A DNA stretch of 64,000 bases from Diphasiastrum complanatum (lineage: Eukaryota; Streptophyta; Lycopodiopsida; Lycopodiales; Lycopodiaceae), in NCBI GenBank assembly GCA_029204225.1, contig CM055095.1, positions 56,810,140 to 56,874,139 on the forward strand, written 5' to 3'. Position 1 is the first letter of the stretch, and the number at the start of each line of letters is the position of its first letter. The translations under genes were made by a program, and so were the position numbers. Below the pieces are notes generated by a model, which saw nothing but the letters and a program-made list of their open reading frames with translations, did no database searches and was not told the origin of the DNA. Of the stretch, positions 21,879-32,306 are shown in pieces.

Positions 21879-24270
21879 ATGGCAACAAAAATCCAAACAA
21901 GAGTAGCAATCAGTCTTGATGGCGCAAATTACAGAATCTAAAAATTCAAAATCAAAACCCTTCTGAAGGGCGAAGGCATCTGGTCGGTGACCGAACTCTC
22001 AGAGGTGTAGCCTCCAGAGGGAGACCGGAGGAGAGCTGAATGGATCAGAAAAGATAAGCGCGCAATGGCGATTATTGTTTCATCCATAAATGAAGATCTA
22101 CTCATATGCAGATTAAAGACTACGAAAGTAGCCATGCAACATGGGAAAGATTAAAACAGAAGTATGAAGTGAGGACTGCAACTTCAGTCATGCACCTTCA
22201 CAATTAGCTGCAATCCATACGATGTGATGAAAGCCAATTGAATCAGCACGTTGAGAAGATCAGAACGATCTTCGCTCAGCTCGCTGTATCCGGACAGGAG
22301 CACCAGGTCCCAGCACCACAACAGCTGATGTACTTCATGAAATCTCTACCAACGTCCTATCAATCGCTGAGAATGCTCATACTGAGTCTACCAAATATGA
22401 CATTTGACAAAGCAGACAGTCTTGTTGCTGATGAGAGACTGATGAGAGACGAAGCAGTGATCAAGAGAAGGCTCTCTTCATGAAAGGAAAGAAGAAGAAC
22501 AAGAACAAGCCAAGATTCGAGAAGACGAAGCCCTCGAATCAACAATCTTCTTCCTGCGATCACTGCCACAAACTAGGCCATACGGCCAACAAATGCTGGT
22601 TCAATCCATCAATACCTTGCATGCACTGCAAGAAGAAAGGGCATTCTGCATATGATTGCAGATTGAACCCAAAAAGAAAGAACAAAGCTGAAAAAGCTAA
22701 TGTTGCAGAGTCATCAAAGGATGCAGATAGATGTGATGAAACTTTCACACTACTCAATGAAGCTTCAACGAGCTACACACATGTGGGACCCACCTATGTA
22801 CTTATTAGTCAAGCTAGATTTGCCAACACAACTACGATGTAGTCATTGATTCAGGAGAAACATCACACATCACCTACAACAATAAGGTCTTGATCGACTT
22901 CAGAGAGCTCGAAAACAAGAGAGCAGTGATTCTAGGTGATGGAAGCAGACATGATATCAAAGGCATCAACAATCTACAACTACAAACACTGTCAGACCAA
23001 TCATAGCTGCCAGGAGCACTCTATGTGCCCTCTCTTAGAAAAGATCTGTTATCTGTCTCCAAGATGGTATATCTTGGCATTCGAGTTTTGTTCGACGACA
23101 ACACATGCCGCATGATCGAGAAAACGACAAACAAGTTGTTGACGGTCGGATGTAGAGAAGGAAACCTCTACCAGGCCAAAATAATCAACAACTCTGATAG
23201 CATATTAAATGTATCAAAAAGTGAAGATCAGCTCTGGCATAGGAGAACGTATCATCTGAACATGCGGAGCTTGTATGACATGAGCAGAAAAGACATAGCC
23301 ACAGGTCTCAAGATTTCAAGACTCGAAACTGAGTTCTGCGAAGCCTGTCAGAAAGGCAAGCAACATCGGAATCCATTCACACATGAGGGAAGAAGAGCCA
23401 AGGAAGGTTTTGAGCTCATCCACTCTGATGTCTGTGGACCGATAAAGATGGATTCGTTCTTAGGTTCGAGGTATTTTCTGATGTTCATAGATGATTACAA
23501 CTGGATGACCAAAATCTACTACCTAAAGAAGAAATCCGAAGTGTTTGGTTCCTTCAAGAAGTTCGTGGCGTTTGCAGAGCGACACACCTCTAAAAGGATA
23601 CAGATCCTTAGATCTGACAACGGAGGTGAATACAAAAGCAAAGAATTCTAAGATTCTACAAAGAATAGGGGATCGAACACCAATTCACTCCTGCATACAC
23701 ACCAGAATACAATGGTGTAACAGAAAGAAGAAACATAACGCTAGTCGAAGGAGCCAGATGCATGATGGCACATGCTCAGTTGCCAAGTCAATTTTGAGCT
23801 TAGACCATAGCTGCAGTTGTACACCTGCAGAATAGATCAACAACGACAGCGTTGGATAACAAGATGCCATACAAAATGTGGACAGGTAGAAAGCCTGATC
23901 TGTCATACGTACATGTGTTCGGATGTACAGCATATAAGCACATTCCAAAAGAAAAAAGAAACAAGCTCGATGACAAATCAGAGCAAACAATCATGGTCGG
24001 CTATTCGAACGGTTCACAAGTGTATAGGCTCTACAATCCAACCACGAAGAAGGTTGTTTGGAGCAGAGATGTGAAGTTCGATGAGTCCACATTCCCTGTA
24101 CTGAAAGACGAAAGAGGCCATGAGATCTTCACACTGCTGCCTATTCAAGAGGGAGATCGAGGACAAACATCAAATCAGAATGCAGAGTCGCAGATTCCAG
24201 AGTAGCAGGAAGTAGAGGATCAACCCCATGAACAAGAAATGTCCGAACAATGACGAAATGAACCTAGAAG
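21879..24270 (+). pseudogene. Ty1/copia gag-protease-integrase, 3' half missing
   Basis: The gag begins near the ATG at 21879 (ATKIQTRVAISLDGANYRI, with a stop where Trp is usual) and continues through IRTIFAQLAVSGQEH (22258) to two zinc knuckles, CDHCHKLGHTANKC and CMHCKKKGHSAYDC (22555-22660), in another frame. Then come protease VIDSGETSHIT (about 22843; usual DSGA(T/S) has Glu here), GAG-pre-integrase QLWHRRTYHLNMRSLYD, integrase HSDVCGPIKMDS, FLMFIDDYNWMTK and ILRSDNGGEY (to 23651), and after a frameshift HVFGCTAYKHIPKEKRNKLD (about 23910). It fades before the reverse transcriptase, near 24270. Several stops and frameshifts are present. Confidence 0.92.
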
Positions 24271-25611
24271 GTCAACGATAAGTGAAATGGAATGAGTTAA
24301 GCTGGAAAGAGAATCTCTACTCATCATTTGACTCACAAAGAAAAACATCAAGAGGTTGTTGGAGCACAACACTTAAAATGAAATACTTGAGATACCAAAG
24401 CAATGACCAGTAAGAAACACCATCTATTGTTGAAGATTATTATGAAGACTCTAGAGTAGCTCCAAAAGTAGAGGAACAACTTTGATATTTTCACTAAAAA
24501 TCTCACATGGATGCTGCGAAGAAAATACATATTTAATAGTAAGAAGTCAGCATTGCCAAAAGGTTTTACCAAAGAAAAAGATGGAAAGTCCTTCTAATTT
24601 GGCTTCAAGAGATACATCAGAAAAAAGCTAAGGCACTGGGAGGTTCAAGATTATGAAGCATCAAAGAGCTACACATACTACACATCAATGAAAAATCAAA
24701 TCTTTGGACAAAGGGAGCTCAACTTTAGGTGTTATAGTATGTACGGGGCAAAAAACGTCCTCCTCAACTTTCCCTTCATGTTATACATGTACTAAGTTTA
24801 ACATTAGAAAACTCTTATTTATGTCCCTGATGATGACAACAAAGGTGGAAAAAATGTTTTGAACATGGCTTCGGAGTCCCAAAATGCTCCCAAGGCTCAT
24901 CTTAGTGACATTCCCCATGGACTCTAGTGTACCCAAGGTAAAGACCTATAACATTATTCACAAATATGACTAAGCCTCCAACCTATGGATCAACTAGCAC
25001 ATTCCATTTGGTTTTCATGAGCCTCATATTATGCATGATTAAGTCACTTAGTTGTAGGTGTCGAGAACATGGTCACTCTTGGAGCTCAAGTCAAAAACAC
25101 AGTAGCTCCCAGAGCTTCATGTTGAGGAACCATCTATGGCATCTCCTAAAGGTACTTGTATCACCAAAAATTCATCATGCTCTTCATGTGAAGTGATGCA
25201 CTGAATCCCAAAAAACCATATGGGGGTCATGTCTTAGCTCCTCTTATGTTTTATCAATGAGATCACTTTGGCACTTTGGTGAGGTTGACCACTTATTTGG
25301 GTTTTGATTTCCAAGACTTGGTCTAGTTGAAGGAACCAAACCTCACGCCCTTTTGTTGTAGACCATGCAAGTATGCCAATGGTACCATTCAATCCCTCTC
25401 AATTAGAAGCCATTATACCAAGGCACAAAAGGACAAGGAAGTGATACAAAAATCTCCTAAGTTACATTTCAAGCTCTTCGACTCCACATGGGAAAATTAG
25501 AGGAAAGATAAAGCACTAAGAACTTCAAATTTATGAAGCATCAAAGACCTACATATTACACATCAATAATAAATCTTGGACTAAGGGAGCTCAACTATCG
25601 AAATATATATG
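24271..25611. other. Non-coding retroelement-like stretch with a short direct repeat
   Basis: About 85 bp containing ATGAAGCATCAAAGA, then CTACACATCAAT and GGGAGCTCAACT, occurs near 24650-24730 and again near 25520-25590. A pre-integrase-like phrase (LKEPNL) occurs near 25330. No intact frame was found. Confidence 0.45.
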
Positions 25612-26292
25612 GGGTTACATAGATTGCATCTATGTATTAACTACATTAAATGTTTGTCACCTAATTAGGTAAGCCGTTGTACTTGGAAGTATATGGCTTT
25701 TGTGACAACTGTACATAGTGTATACAAAAAGAAGTAAGGAATGTTGACGCGGATGAGGATGTCGCAAAATCTCTCACTTCACATTTTATGTGAAGTGGTT
25801 TTCTCTCACTTCGCAAATTTCGGGAAGTGGCTGGGAACGTTCCCCATTCAAAAATAGACGATCTTCAGCATTTTTTCTCTTTTCGGGAAAATGCGAAAAA
25901 GCCGAAGGTGTTGAAAATAGTTAAACTTTTGAACTGTGAACAAGTTGACTTCTTCAAAATCATTGAATGGAAGACGCCGAAGGCAAGTGTCACAGTTTCG
26001 TGAAAGTGCAAAAAATGCGAATTGTGTGACACTTAGTGTATTTCTACAGACTGTTGAAAAAGTAATGTAAATCTACAAACTTGTTCTAAATGCAAGTTTT
26101 GTGGAAGTCCTTGAAGATGGCCAACTCTTCAATGACTTCAAGTTATCAAACTTACATCTGAACTTGAAATTATGATGGGATTGGTTACCTTTTGTTGGAG
26201 ATCAGCTGGAAGTCCATTGTAGACGTCCTTCAAATAAATTGGCTGTCTAAGTTATGATTCCAAGGAGGCAACTGTGGGCTTAATTTCCAATA
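25612..26292 (-). repeat. Inverted copy of the copia LTR at 20359, with polypurine tract
   Basis: Read on the minus strand this begins TATTGGAAATTAAGCCCACA at 26292 and matches 20359-21043 over about 680 bp with scattered substitutions; the match breaks off after ATGCAATCTAT near 25625. Immediately outside, the complement of 26293-26304 is CTTAAGGGGGAC, a classical polypurine tract, and RNase H lies beyond it. This is therefore a truncated 3' LTR of a minus-strand copia element. Confidence 0.85.
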
Positions 26293-26305
26293 GTCCCCCT
26301 TAAGA

Positions 26306-26680
26306 TCACGGTTGGTGCCTTGGTATCTTCATCAGGTTCAGCATGTTGAAGAATTTCTGGTGCTTGATCTTGGGAAGCACTTTGGTGAAGATGTCTATGG
26401 CCATTTCTATTGTGGAGCAGGATTGAAGGATCACTCGCCCTGAAAAAACTTCTCCCGAATGAAATAATACTGGATTTCTATGTGCTTGGATTTGCCATGA
26501 AAATCTAGGATTCAGTGATAGTGAAATACAACTCAAGTTGTCACATAGAATGGTGGTAGCATTGAACTGAGTGTGATGTAAGTCGTGAAGTAATAACCTG
26601 ATCCATACAGTTTCTTTTGAAGCTTGACATGCTGCGATGTACTCTGCCTCTGTTGAAGGATTCGATAGTTGTTCAAATAG
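26306..26680 (-). pseudogene. Ty1/copia RNase H C-terminal fragment, minus strand
   Basis: It encodes STEAEYIAACQASKETVWIR, then ILCDNLSCISLSLNP, and ends IDIFTKVLPKIKHQKFFNML just before the polypurine tract. These are the second and third catalytic blocks of copia RNase H. Nothing upstream (RT or N-terminal RNase H) remains: the frame runs into a small tandem repeat at about 26700. Confidence 0.88.
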
Positions 26681-26699
26681 AACATTTGGGCTTCTGGCA

Positions 26700-26825
26700 A
26701 TCATTGATAGTTGATAATTGACAGTCCTTCGACAATTTGACTGTCGAGACTCCTTTGATAGTTTGATTGTCGAGACTCTCTTGATAGTTTGACTCAATAG
26801 TTTGACTGTCGTGTAGATACCTATT
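26700..26825. repeat. Short minisatellite of TGACTGTCGAGACTC-type units
   Basis: The phrases TTTGACTGTCGAGACTC and TTTGATTGTCGAGACTC, each followed by TTGATAG, recur at roughly 26-30 bp with a truncated third unit and a terminal TTTGACTGTCGTG. It abuts the broken end of the RNase H fragment. Confidence 0.6.
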
Positions 26826-27466
26826 TGCAATTCCTGTGTATTTCTGCAAACTATTCGACAATGCTAGTAAACATGCAAAAACATGAATGTTTCTAGATTA
26901 ACCATGGGATTTAGGGAGAGAAAGAATAGATCCAATGGTTTCCTTGACCAATATGAACCAAATAGTATTAGCTTTGCAAGACAATGTACAAAAAACTAGC
27001 ACTCACGAGTATAAAAAGGTGATGTTTGTCTCAAAGTGAAAGAATAATTCAAATGTTGCAAAATGATAAAAATGTAAGATAAGTTGGTTTGAAAAAATAG
27101 TTTTTTTTTTACTAACTCTCACACGTTGTGCCACATTAGCTTTGAGTGCATGATTACAATAGCTTGTTGCTTCGTAACAAAGCTCACAACATAGCTAACA
27201 AATGATCGATACATCACGAGAAGCTTTGCCGTATGCATGACATTCAAATTTGTTAAAAAAAGAAGAAAACAAAGATTGCATTTGAGAAGAATTAGAGAAT
27301 TTAAAAAAAATTCATTTTGATGTTGCAACTCACCTAAGAGTGACACCTTGTTGTTTAGCAAATCATCACAATAGCTTACCGCCATTGCAGCAAAGCTAAA
27401 AACTCACACATATGGGAAGGCTAAACTGGTCGACGCTTTTCCTACCCTAGGGCAAAGGCCCTCCAA
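26826..27466. other. No gene seen
   Basis: AT-rich sequence between two retroelements. GTTGCAACTCACC and CTTGTTGTTTAGCAAATCATC near 27325-27365, with similar words near 27130-27190, suggest a short diverged duplication. No domain recognised. Confidence 0.4.
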
Positions 27467-27715
27467 TTAAGAAACACAGTTAAAACACCCGACCGGATCA
27501 ATCACCTCAACACAAAGTCAAGTGCAACAAGACAAGACAACAGAATAGCTCACCACAAACTGTATATTCAACTAAACTGCAAGTACAAAGATAAAGCTGC
27601 TTAAAAGCACTCAAAGGGCTCGTAAAAGAAAGACGGTCCGATAATTCTAGAACTAAGCACACGTAGTGCCGTCGAAATAAGAAAGCACTGTATAAGTCGA
27701 TCATTGCTATTTTAA
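27467..27715 (-). repeat. 3' LTR of the 27.5-32.3 kb copia element
   Basis: On the minus strand it begins TTAAAATAGCAATGATCGAC and ends GTGTTTCTTAA, so the usual TG...CA ends are not seen. It aligns without gaps to 32058-32306. The inner side carries the polypurine-like tract. The shared sequence could start up to 3 bp earlier (GAG) on the minus strand. Confidence 0.9.
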
Positions 27716-27808
27716 CTCTCTCCCTCAATGATCAACGTCTCTTTTTATTTTAGAGTTTACTCTATTCATGGAACATACCTCCATGATAGTATTACAAGTA
27801 AAGGCTTC

Positions 27809-30196
27809 TTACATAACCAAATCTAAGCCAAGTTTGGCTCTAAAAGTCTCAAACTTTTCTTTACTTAAAGCTTTCGTAAATATATCAGCAACTTGTAACA
27901 ACGTAGAACAATGTACAATACTTATATCTTCAACTTGTAGCTTCTCACGCACAAAGTGATATTTTACCTCAATATGTTTTGTTCTTGCGTGAAAAACAGG
28001 ATTCTTAGCCAATTGTATTCCACTTTGACTGTCACAGAAAATAACAGTAGGATTTAGCTGCTTCATGCCAATCTCACATAACAACTTATGTAGCCAAACA
28101 ACTTCCTGGGTAGAAGAACTTAACGCTTTATATTCGGCTTCTGTAGAAGAAAGAGAAATAGTATCTTGCTTCTTGCTAGACCATGAAAAACAACCGCTAC
28201 CAAAATTGAAGGCATAACCTGTTGTTGACTTTCTATCATCTATACTTCCTGCCCAATCAACGTCAACATAACCTTGCAACTTAGGTAAAACACTTTGTCT
28301 TTTGTAGATTAGGCCAAGGTTAGGTGTACCTTTCACATACATCAAAAACTTTTTTTTTGCAGCTTTCCAACGGTTCATAGTGGGTGATGACATGAATTGG
28401 CTAATCAAACTTACAGCATAGCAGATATCAGGATGTGTAGTCGTAATATATATCAAACTCCCAACTAGCTAACGAAATAGAGTAGCGTCAACATGTGCAT
28501 TATCATCAATACGAGATAATTTCTTACCAACTTCACAATGGGTGATGGAAGGTTTGCACTCTTTCATGTGAAATCTCTCCAATATCTCGCCCACATACTT
28601 GTTTTGACATAACCTGATATCACTGCCAGTTTGCCATACTTCGACACCCAAGCAGTAGTGCATAAGATCTAAATCTGTCATCTCAAACTGCTTGCACAAG
28701 TTGGCTTTGATAGAACGAGTGAAGTTCTCATCATTGCCCGTGATAATGATATCATCAACATAAAGTACAACCAAGGCAATGCTATCATTGTTTATAAGAA
28801 CATAAAGATTTGGATCTGAATTTGTTCTTACAAACCCATGAGAAAGAAAGTAATTGTCAATGCGTCCATACCATGCGCGTGGTGCTTGCTTAAGGCCATA
28901 AAGTGCTTTGTGTAGTTTACATACCTTCTGTTCTTGCCCTTTTGCCATAAAGCCTTGCAGTTGGACCATGTAAACTTCTTCCTCTAAGTCACCATTCAAA
29001 AATGCGGACTTCACATCCATTTGATGGATCTTCCACCCAAAATGAGATGCTAGGGCAATGATAAGGCGTAGCGTAGTCCACTTGGCCACTAGAGAAAGTG
29101 TCTCTTCATAGTTAATTCCTTTGCTTTGCTCATAACCCTTCACTACTAGGCGTGCCTTATGCTTTGCTATCGTTCCATCTGCATGAAACTTTGTTCTAAA
29201 CACCCATTTGTTGTCAATGGGTTTCTTTCCAAGTGGTAGATCAACCAACTTCCATGTATCATGCCTGTGGATGGATTCTATCTCCTCTTCCATTGTCCTT
29301 TGCCACTCTTTGTGATCTTTTGCCTCATCAAAGGTTGATGGCTCTTGACACTTCAAAATGTCACTCATTAGGGCATAGTTCACATGATAACGATCGAGAG
29401 ACTTCCTTTCCCGCGTTGATCTTCTCACTTCTCCTTGTGTGCTAGATACTGGTTGATTTAGCTTTGCGTCCTTTTCATACCATTTTGGTATCTTAGATTC
29501 AGGTGATAGACTACGTGGAGAGTATGTATCCCAAGGAGTGTCCAAGTAATGTCTCTTACTTCCAACCGGTTTCTCCTTTATTGCTCCTATTGGCAAGTAC
29601 CTCCCCCTAGGTTCTTGAATAGGTGGCGTCCTTTCATACTCGCCCTCACGACTCTCATCTTCACGTGCATCATCTTGTGGAATGTCTTCTTCATCTTCTT
29701 CTTCCAAAATTGTGGGAAGTCTTTTGATGTTTTCACCACTTGCATGGTCTTCATCTTCATACCTATGCATCTCATCAAAGATCACATCTTTGCTAATGTG
29801 AATTTTATTCATTACAGGATCAAAACACCTGTATGCCTTCATCCTCTCGTCATAACTGACGAAGATACAATTGATTGCTTTGGCATCAAGTTTCTTTCGC
29901 TCTTCTTTTGGCATGTGCACATATGCTTTGCATCCAATGATACGAGATGAGAAGACACTTGTCTCGTCATCTTCTCCATCATCTTCGGCAATGTTGCCTT
30001 GTTGAGTCACTTTTCCTGTCTTTATGTCCGCTTTTTTCTTGTAACACTCGCGTGCCCAATGACCCGATTTGTGGCAATAGTAATATTTGCCTTTCTTCTT
30101 CTTTTTCCCTTTTGATGACGACTCTCCCTTGTCATCATCACCCTTGGATTTCTTGGAAATCCTTTTCCATCCTTTCTGCTTGCCTTTAGCAAGCAA
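27809..30196 (-). pseudogene. Copia pol fused to gag knuckle: integrase tail, reverse transcriptase, RNase H
   Basis: The frame continues from gag with a Lys-rich stretch and a zinc knuckle YYYCHKSGHWAREC (first Cys of the knuckle replaced by Tyr), then an acidic stretch. Near 29940 it passes directly into IGCKAYVHMPKEERKKLDAK, which normally follows the integrase core. Protease, GAG-pre-integrase and the DDE core are therefore missing without loss of frame. Reverse transcriptase follows (KWVFRTKFHADGTIAKHKAR, MDVKSAFLNGDLEEEVYM, ALYGLKQAPRAWY, VVLYVDDIIITGN), then RNase H (GYVDVDWAGSIDDRKSTTGY, SLSSTEAEYKAL, FCDSQSGIQLAKNP, HIEVKYHFVRE). The catalytic residues of RT and RNase H look intact. 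One TAG stop lies between them at 28471-28469. Confidence 0.93.
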
Positions 30197-30208
30197 GGCT
30201 TGATCCTC

Positions 30209-30853
30209 CTATGGGGTTTGCCTTGACTTCACCACTTCATGACGCTGCTCTTCCTGCAACATGATTCTGTGGAAGTCTTCAAAAGTAGGCAATCTCTCCC
30301 TCGAAGCAATGCCACTCACAAACTTCTGTAGCCCTTCCGAGACACCGCTCATTGTGGTATGTAACAATTCAACATCCCTGATTGGTTCTCCGATCGCCAC
30401 AAGTTGATCTCTTAGCTCCTTTATCTTGGTGAAGAAAGATCCCATTGATTCACTTTCTTCCATCCTTACTACGTTCAATCTCGACTTCAAGAACATGGCC
30501 CGAGCTGGATTGCAAGTTTGAAATTGCATTCTAAGAGCTTCCCAAGCTCCCCTAGCCATCGTGGCATCACTTATATGAGTGATTACATGGTCTTTCACTG
30601 AAAGATTGATTAAGGACAATGCTCTCTGTGCCTTTTTATCAAAGGCCCTCATGTCACCTGGAGTGGTATTTGGCCGAACTTCAATGCCTGCCACAATCTC
30701 CCATAACTCTTTCTCCATCAAAATGCTCTTCATTTTGAATCTCCAGATGTTGTAGTTAGAAGCCCCATCAAGTTTGCTTGCATCGCCCAAAATTGCCTCA
30801 TTGATGTTTGCCATCTCCAAACTGCTTGAAACTCGACCTGTAGGCGAAGCCAA
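30209..30853 (-). CDS. Copia gag, ending at an in-frame TAG before pol
   Basis: A 214-residue gag of the UBN2/DUF4219 type. It opens MASPTGRVSSSLEMANINEA, with KLDGASNYNIWRFKMKSIL early on, then HVITHISDATMARGAWEALR, FLKSRLNVVRMEESESMGSF and LQEEQRHEVVKSRQTP. It ends at TAG (30211-30209) and the same frame resumes at once as EDQALLAKGKQK, so gag and pol were one polyprotein. The stop may be a CAG-to-TAG transition, common where CHG sites are methylated in plants, though programmed readthrough cannot be excluded from sequence alone. Confidence 0.88.
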   Translation of the reverse strand: MASPTGRVSSSLEMANINEAILGDASKLDGASNYNIWRFKMKSILMEKELWEIVAGIEVRPNTTPGDMRAFDKKAQRALSLINLSVKDHVITHISDATMARGAWEALRMQFQTCNPARAMFLKSRLNVVRMEESESMGSFFTKIKELRDQLVAIGEPIRDVELLHTTMSGVSEGLQKFVSGIASRERLPTFEDFHRIMLQEEQRHEVVKSRQTP

Positions 30854-32055
30854 CCGTGATGTCAGAAATCACAAATAATGACCTGCAATTTCTGGCTTAC
30901 CAGGCCACCCGCCGCTCTTTCGCCAAATTGAAAGCCAAACTGGCGTTTCTTTCCGAAATGCTTCTCGTCACCAACCCCCAGCTACCTGCCCAATGGAATG
31001 GTGAAATCACTTCTGGTGCACTCCGAACACTTTCTTCACGACAATCACTCTATTTTGGTGTATCGTACTTGCAGGTACAGTCAGAATGCCCTTCGTTTGG
31101 AGGCTATAGCCTTTCGTTTGGCCAAAATAGGCTAAAGGAGGTGAAAATAAGGGCAATTTGGGTTTTTGAACTGTTTTTTCAGTGTGAAGAAACTTCACCT
31201 TTCACAAAACTTGGGACCAACAATTTTTTCAGTTTGAAAATTTTTAATGAAAAGAAGGCCTATTTTGCCTTTCAATTCTTCAGGACCCTTTCAAAGCCCA
31301 TCTACCGGTGATCCTCCATCCTGTGGTCCACGTTCCTTCTTGAGAACTCCATCTTGACCATTGTCTTCGATCCAATGATCCACAAGGAGATCGTGCATTT
31401 AGAGCTTCAGTTCAAAGCACTAAGCACCTATATACACTAGACGCCAAAATGGGTGAGGGCGCGCGAGGTCTGTCCGCAGCCTCTCTCGGCCATCTCCTCT
31501 CTCCACGACTATGGTGGTTATGAAGGGTTTTGGAAAAAAAACCCACGGCTAACCCTTCAAGCTCTCCTCCAAATCTCCACGATAGTCAATGGCCTTCTGG
31601 AATTATCTTCCCAGCACTAGGGCGCCCTCCATCATGTACTTACAGTGCCAGAAATGATCTCCTACGACCAAAGATCCACAGTATTATGGCTGTAAACCCT
31701 AGTCATGAGGAAGAAGAAAGACTTCTTGAGCTATGCTCAGGTTTTCTCTGAGCCACTTTTTGCAGCCTTCTACTGCACTCAGGTTGCCCTACAGTCAGCC
31801 ATCACCTGCTTCAAACAGATCTTCAATTGGCTTCAAATTGAATCCACAGTAAGCAGCCTTTCTACGGAGTTCTATGTTTCCGTTTAGCTTCTCGTTTCGG
31901 CTGACAATCCCCCGCCTCTGAATCTTCTTACAGTTTTGAGCTATCCCACGAATCTCCACAGACTCAGTTTTGTGCTTCCTAGCCAACAAACCGACATGAA
32001 TTCGCAGCTCTCTGTTCTTGTCCGGTGATTCAAGCCACCAAGGGCTCTGATAGCA
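30854..32055 (-). other. Leader of the copia element, with primer-binding site
   Basis: Between the 5' LTR and gag lie about 1.2 kb without a recognised domain; the plus-strand frame at 30856-31311 has none. Bases 32043-32055 read GGCTCTGATAGCA, whose complement TGCTATCAGAGCC is one base from the initiator-Met tRNA primer site. The leader is long for a copia element and might hold foreign sequence. Confidence 0.6.
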
Positions 32056-32057
32056 AG

Positions 32058-32306
32058 TTAAGAAACACAGTTAAAACACCCGACCGAATCAATCACCTCA
32101 GCACAATGTCAAGTGCAACAAGACAAGACAACATAATAGCTCACCACAAACTGTATATTCAACTAAACTGCAAGTACAAAGATAAAGTTGCTTAAAAGCA
32201 CTCAAAGGGCTCGTAAAAGAAAGACGGCCCGATAATTCTAGAACGAAGCACACGTAGCGTCGTCGCAATAGGAAAGCACTGTATAAGTCGATCATTGCTA
32301 TTTTAA
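32058..32306 (-). repeat. 5' LTR of the 27.5-32.3 kb copia element
   Basis: Same length as the left copy, with about eleven single-base differences and no indel that I could see (for example CCGACCGGATC against CCGACCGAATC, and AGATAAAGCTGC against AGATAAAGTTGC). The inner end meets the primer-binding site after CTTAACT. Confidence 0.9.

Larger units (their letters stand above)
27467..32306 (-). mobile_element. Ty1/copia retrotransposon with both LTRs, internally deleted
   Basis: This is the most complete transposon in the window. Two 249-bp LTRs (27467-27715 and 32058-32306) in the same orientation enclose about 4.3 kb. On the minus strand the order is LTR, primer-binding site (complement of 32043-32055), a leader of about 1.2 kb, gag (30853-30209), pol (30196-27809), a purine-rich tract (GAGGGAGAGAG, complement of about 27716-27726) and LTR. 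The polyprotein lacks protease and the integrase core, so it could only move with help from another element. About eleven mismatches between the LTRs, counted by eye over ~250 bp, suggest moderate age. I could not settle a perfect target duplication: the flanks TTGGAG and TGGGAG differ by one base. Confidence 0.93.

Noticed and set aside
27507-27728. Leu-rich protein seen twice (also at 32098-32385)
   Set aside because: Both are translations of the two LTR copies of one retroelement; similarity reflects LTR identity, not a gene family.
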